DNA from: Mytilus californianus
Lineage: Eukaryota; Mollusca; Bivalvia; Mytilida; Mytilidae
DNA length: 64,000 nucleotides
Reading direction: 5' to 3'
Assembly (NCBI RefSeq): GCF_021869535.1
Contig: NW_026262712.1
Coordinates: forward strand, 114,945,640-115,009,639
Part shown: positions 58,966 to 64,000 of the stretch, one piece after another
Layout of the letters: every line of letters starts with the position of its first letter
Position numbering within the stretch: the first letter of the stretch is position 1
Made by a program: the position numbers and the translations under genes
The notes under the pieces: model-generated
What the model was told of the DNA's origin: nothing
The model's input: only the letters and a program-made list of their open reading frames with translations
Database searches by the model: none

Positions 58966-59540
58966 AAGAAGATGTGGTATGATTGCCAATGAGACAACTC
59001 TCCACAAGAGACCAAATGACACAGAAATTAACAACTATAGGTCACCGTACGGCCTTCAACAATGAGTAAAACCCATACCGCATAGTCAGCTATAAAAGGC
59101 CCCGAAATGACAAATGTAAAACAATTCAAACGTGAAAACTAACGGCCTGATTTATGTACAAAATAATAAACGAAAAACAAATATAATATACAGCAACAAA
59201 CGCCAACCAATGAAATACAGGCTCCTGACTTGGGACAGGCACATACAGAATGTCGCGGGGTTAAACTAGTTTGAAGGCACGCCAACCCGCCTTCTAACCT
59301 GGGACAGTGGTGTAACAGTACAACATAAGAACAAACTATAAAAATCAGTTGAAAAGGGCGTAACTCATCAGATCGATACAAAGCAGGAATACATCTAACA
59401 ACTGACGTGGCAGGGTACTTATACATCCCCACAACAAAAAGGCACTAAGTACAGATCTGAGAGTACTCGCAGTTACTGACAGCTAGTTCAAAGCCAATTA
59501 CAACTATTAAAAAAATCATGCATCTAAGAATAAAATAGCA
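58966..59540 (+). repeat. Short-repeat family A, near-complete reference copy (about 575 bp)
   Basis: Head AAGAAGATGTGGTATGATTG, middle TAAAAGGCCCCGAAATGACA and CTCCTGACTTGGGACAGGCA, end TACTCGCAGTTACTGACAGC...AAATCATGCATCTAAG. Best copy in the window for defining the family. No pol III boxes or long open frame. Confidence 0.75.
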
Positions 59541-59808
59541 ATCAGTCCACATCCAGCATCCAATGGATTTAGTGTAAAGACTTCATTAACAGTCAGAGAA
59601 AAAAATGACCTTGTACAATGCCAAGATACAGGTATCGACAGATTGTAGAGCCATGAATGTGCATATGTATATAAAAATAATATTAAGTTTGATTTTAATT
59701 TATTGAGAACAAGATCAATATTAATACCAATAAAAACGGTTTAAATCAATAATAAAATAATGAGGAATATTTTGTCAATAGTGGTGATTCTATAGCGGAA
59801 CATAAAGA

Positions 59809-60180
59809 TCAGTTTTGTATGGTTACAGTCTCAATAACAAAATATCGTGGTAAACTTATAGTTATAGAAAACAAGAAACGCAACATATACATGTAGTGGC
59901 TTTTTCGTTTGTCACATAACATTTCGTCCAAAAAGGAAACTTGATTGCTATCTTGTATGCAAAGACATGTTGTGATGATGACCGATGCGTTATGGAATGT
60001 CAAAGACATCAATGAAAAATGAACAGCAATATGCAAATATGGATTTGTTAAAGGACAGCAAGATTTCGACACAGTAGACCAAACACAAAACACAAAACTG
60101 TTGAATTGCATATTAACATACGACAAAACACATCCGATGATAAAACATAGTCAACGAATATCTGTCTTTATCATCATAGA
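59809..60180 (-). pseudogene. Second GPCR remnant, paralogue of 53474-54064
   Basis: On the minus strand, SLMSLTFHNASVIITTCLCI and SITISLPRYFVIET align with SLLSLTFHTLFVVITTWFGI and SCTIGFPRHFVFDI of the first remnant. Upstream, DDKDRYSLTM matches its DKDKYLL region in another frame. TM2 appears deleted. Clearly non-functional, 6 kb from its relative and on the same strand. Confidence 0.65.
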
Positions 60181-60199
60181 AATAAAAAGACATTAGGAA

Positions 60200-61960
60200 G
60201 ATATTTTCACATTTCAAATATTGATGTCCAAGAACCACTGAATCAAATTTTGAAATGCGTATATTATGTGTAAATATCCCCTTCCATAATAAAGTACTCT
60301 TGTATTATCTATTATATCTTCTTCCTAAACAATAATAGGTGTAATCAGTCAAGTAATGATCATAAACTGAGCATATCGTGCTGAAATCCTGATGTCATTT
60401 CGTATTCGTTTCCGTGTACACACATAATGAAATTCTGTATCTAGTATTTAAATCTTGAAATATAAGAATGTACCTGATCCATGATGTAAACTAGTCATAT
60501 ATACTGGCGATTATGTATTAGATACAGAACAAAAATTAAAAAAAAACAGGCTGGTAACAACCGTTGCCGTATAGTTTTTTCTATACGAGTAGTCAGGTCA
60601 AGTCCAAGGCGTGACTTCTTAAATTGACATGCAAAAAAATACCTCTAATCTATATTTTCTATCAAAATAGTCTAATAGTCTAGAAATAAGTTAATGTCCT
60701 TTTTCGTAGCCACTTTATATTTTAATAACAAAATAAATGGCCAAAGGGGGGTCTTATAGTTTTGCTCCTCGCCTTTGCAAGTGTGTAATGCGGTTATGCT
60801 CCCCTTTCCCGGCTCCTACGCCCCTGCATTTATATATACCCCTCCACACCAAGAAAAAGAGCATACACACGTATAGACAAACAAAACCAAAGAACATAAA
60901 AAAAAGAACAAAGAAATAAGAACAAAAATATGAATAACAGATTTAAGACATTTAAAAATTCAACGACGTATGCAATAAGAAAGAGTAATCAAACTTACGT
61001 AATACAACATGTATAAATATTGTCAAAATCAATAAAATAAAGAACAAAATATATAAATATAAAAAAAATGCTGTTTCTCTGTTTTATGGGGAATAACATT
61101 CAATGAAAACTAAATTCTTTTGTCTCGTTTAAAATTTAAATCTGGTTTTAGAAATCAATTTTTTGTTTGTTTAATTTCATGTTCATTACAGTTATGTGAT
61201 ATTCGAGTAGACCTAAGTATTGATAACGTGACACAATCTATTTTTCATTTTCTATCCCTATATCCAAATTGGGTGGACGTTTATTGACGTTGAGACTGAT
61301 TTTGTGCTATCACAACTAAAGCAAATACCTTGAAGGGGAAATCTTCCGTATAGTTCGATTTAGACGATTCGAACGATATCAGCTTGACTGCTAAGCAAAA
61401 CACGGAATTATTGGTTTTAAGCTAGACCGTGTATAACGCTTTCAACATAATGAAATGTATCTTATACTGAAAAGAAACTTACGCTAAATTACGTTTCGAG
61501 GAATGTACAAGTTAATGCATATCGTTGCTACAGAATGACGCAATGCTACTAGTAGGATATGCAGTTTTGTAAAATATATGTAAGTGCTGTCACAACTTCA
61601 AGGAGTGTTTATTTGTTTTTGAAAATACTTAAACTTATATTTGGGAGGCTACTTTAGGTGATCCTGCCAAATTTCCTGTAAATCAGGTTCACTGATAAAG
61701 TTGTCGGAAATTGTTCAGTTTACATTTTAATCAATCAGTGCATATGCACTAAAATCATGTTAAAAATAAAGCCTTTGTTATTTATACATCAAATGCGTGT
61801 GCGTACACGAGTTCTTTTTGTTGTTGTTGTTGTTTTTGTTTGATTTTCTTTTTTCTCGAATGATCAGTTTTTTTTTGGTGTCGTCTAGTGTACAGTTTGA
61901 TATTTTGTTTTGTAACTCCTGATATTATATTGCCCGAAAATATTATGGAGCATATAGTAA
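60200..61960. other. No gene seen
   Basis: AT-rich, repeat-poor. A (TGTTGT)n stretch lies near 61818-61835 and a TGTCCGTCCGTCTGTC tract at about 61970, introducing the tandem region that follows. Confidence 0.4.
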
Positions 61961-61969
61961 TCGCTTTGT

Positions 61970-62420
61970 CTGTCCGTCCGTCTGTCAGTGTGTCCGTTAC
62001 ACGTAGTTTCCTGTGTTAACTCAAGGAATCCTTGTTTAATTAAAATGAAAATTTAGTTATATAAAGAAAACTAGAGACGGGAAAGAACCTGATTGATTTG
62101 GAGGTCAATTGGTCGAAGGTCAAGGTCACTGAAACGAAAAATAGAAAAACACTGATAAATGGTTTCCGGTATGTAATTTGAGATTGGTATGAAACGTATA
62201 TACATGAAATATAGAGTAAATTGGAAGAAACCTATTGATTTCGGATTCGATAAGTCAAAAGTCGAGGTCACTGTTATAAATACAATAAAATGTAAAGGTA
62301 AATAGTAAATTGAGTTTCACTTACTTGATTGGATTGAAACTGATACAGAAGGACGATATAGGGTAAGGGAAAGGTCTACTGATTTTGGGTCAATAGATCA
62401 GAGTTCAAGGTCACTTATTT
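61970..62420 (+). repeat. Tandem repeat with a nuclear-receptor-like word in each unit
   Basis: About three diverged 142-bp units, each ending in TCAAGGTCA or a variant (62120-62128, 62262-62270 as TCGAGGTCA, 62405-62413). A head with GTCCGTCCGTCTGTC precedes them. Confidence 0.6.
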
Positions 62421-62472
62421 AAACATTAAATTAGTTTTGGGATGATGTCCTACTATTAATGCAAAACTTATA

Positions 62473-62560
62473 AATAAGAAGATGTGGTATGAGTGCCAAT
62501 GAGACAACTCTCCATCCAAGTCACAATGTATAAAAAGATACCAATTATAGGTCTAAGCCT
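62473..62560 (+). repeat. Short-repeat family B fragment
   Basis: AATAAGAAGATGTGGTATGA, GTGCCAATGAGACAACTCTC; truncated. Confidence 0.6.
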
Positions 62561-62599
62561 TTCATATGATATTATAAATGATCGGGTTATTTTTATCAC

Positions 62600-63700
62600 C
62601 TCTTTTTAAAGGCGATAATAAGAACGGGTTCAAGCTAAAATATACATAAAGCATCTGTAAGTTGATGGCGATTGAACTATCACAATCAACGGAATCCATC
62701 GATGCCATATCTTGTGTATATGTGTACACGACAGCGAAACACTAAAACGATGACTAGACATCTAGAGGTTAATATAGTTTACGTTCTCCAACGATATCGA
62801 TATCGATGTATTTATATTGTAGTCTACGTAGATTTTGTCACGAAACCGTCAAGTTTTCTCGTATTTTACATTTATAATAATATAGGTAAAGCCGATCTAA
62901 GACGTATAATCACTTCCTTACTTCCTTAATATCTCCTTGTATGAGGATAAAAAATTGCAATAAATATATTTGTATGTTAATGTTAATATAGTTACGATTA
63001 TACTTAAGTATATGATTTAAAAGAAATAAGATGCGGTGTGATGCCAACTCTTTTCTCCAAATTTATTACTTGAACTTGCCAATTACATAAGGTTTATTTT
63101 ATTTAGTTGTATTATATTTGTTACTGGCTATTGTACTCTTAATTTACTGAAGGTATCTAAAATGTTATTGTCAGAGGAGAAAGAATGTTACTACACGAAA
63201 AAATGTCTGTCATTGTTTTTAAATGACAGGTTGAACAAATATTAATATTAGTGTTTTTATATACTTCTGATACAAACTAAATGCCTGCCCCAAGAGGTCC
63301 TTCATTTTGAAGTTTCAGTTTTCGTCTGAACTGTGTGGAAAAAAGACTAGGTCGATACCGTTAAATGAAATGTTTATCTTGTCACTGGTGGTATAACAAA
63401 CATTTCTTATCAATAACTGCTTCAAAACATAAAGACATAAAGATATGCAAACAAAAAAGTATTAACTAGAAAAAAGCACCTCGGACCCTAGAACATATAT
63501 GTCTGTCTGAATATTTTAACACTGTCTTACGAGAAAGGTTATATGAATTTAGAATAAATTAAAGTGACCTATAGTTGCTAACCTCCACGTCGTTTGGTCT
63601 CTGGTTGGTATTCTACTTGGAATGTTTAGTACAATACATAACCTTTTCCCCGACAACACATTTTTGTACTATTGTGTTCGTCCTTTATTTCCACTGATTC
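62600..63700. other. No gene seen
   Basis: AT-rich sequence without recognisable coding blocks or repeat families. Confidence 0.4.
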
Positions 63701-63739
63701 GAATTAATACTTCAAATACAAGTTCCAATACATATTATA

Positions 63740-63920
63740 AAAAAGATGAGTTGGCAGAAATGCAAAAAGTAAAATAACAAAAATACCGAATTCCAAGGAA
63801 AATTCAAAACGGAAAGTTCCTTATCAAATGGCAACATCAAAAGCTCAAACACATCAAACAAATTAAAACAACTGTCAGATTCCTGACTTGATACAGGCAT
63901 TTCCTTATGTAGAAAATAGT
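63740..63920 (-). repeat. Short-repeat family F copy
   Basis: Minus strand AAGTCAGGAATCTGACAGTT, GTTTGATGTGTTTGAGCTTT and AAGGAACTTTCCGTTTTGAA match 52200-52360. Confidence 0.6.
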
Positions 63921-64000
63921 GGATTAAACCTGGTTTTATAGCTAGCTTAACCTCTCACTTGTATGACAGTCGCATAAATGTGTAAAGAAAACAAACAGAC

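Overview
This is nuclear DNA from a marine bivalve, most likely a mussel (Mytilus or a close relative). The evidence is GT-AG introns, AT-rich sequence, a Toll-like receptor and animal haem-peroxidase genes, and a dense load of short repeats of the kind known from mussel genomes (for example the element headed by AAGAAGATGTGGTATGATTG). The species call is inference.

Layout. 1-6.4 kb is repeat-rich: retroelement debris, nested short repeats, a TA-flanked MITE, a hammerhead-like motif and a non-autonomous hAT element with an 8-bp target duplication. 6.465-29.257 kb holds one secreted haem peroxidase on the + strand. I assembled it by hand from 12 coding exons whose phases all join (2205 nt, 734 residues). 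Its fifth exon (52 nt) has become a 13-copy minisatellite together with its splice donor. Its introns carry retroelement, tRNA-like and hairpin insertions. 32.96-36.82 kb, on the - strand and tail-to-tail with the first gene, is a decayed paralogue: exons 1, 8, 9 and 10 are recognisable, exons 2-7 are missing and exon 9 has at least three frame breaks. 37-45 kb is mostly mobile DNA: two hammerhead-like motifs, a tRNA-derived SINE, and degenerate LINE fragments on both strands. 46.02-48.54 kb is an intronless Toll-like receptor on the - strand with leucine-rich repeats, a membrane segment and a TIR domain, broken near its N-terminus by a one-base frameshift. 48.9-64 kb is repeats plus two related rhodopsin-type GPCR remnants on the - strand (53.5-54.1 and 59.8-60.2 kb).

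The peroxidase (oxidative or matrix chemistry) and the TLR (pathogen sensing) could both serve innate defence, but nothing in the sequence ties them to one pathway. Of the cellular genes seen, only the + strand peroxidase looks intact.
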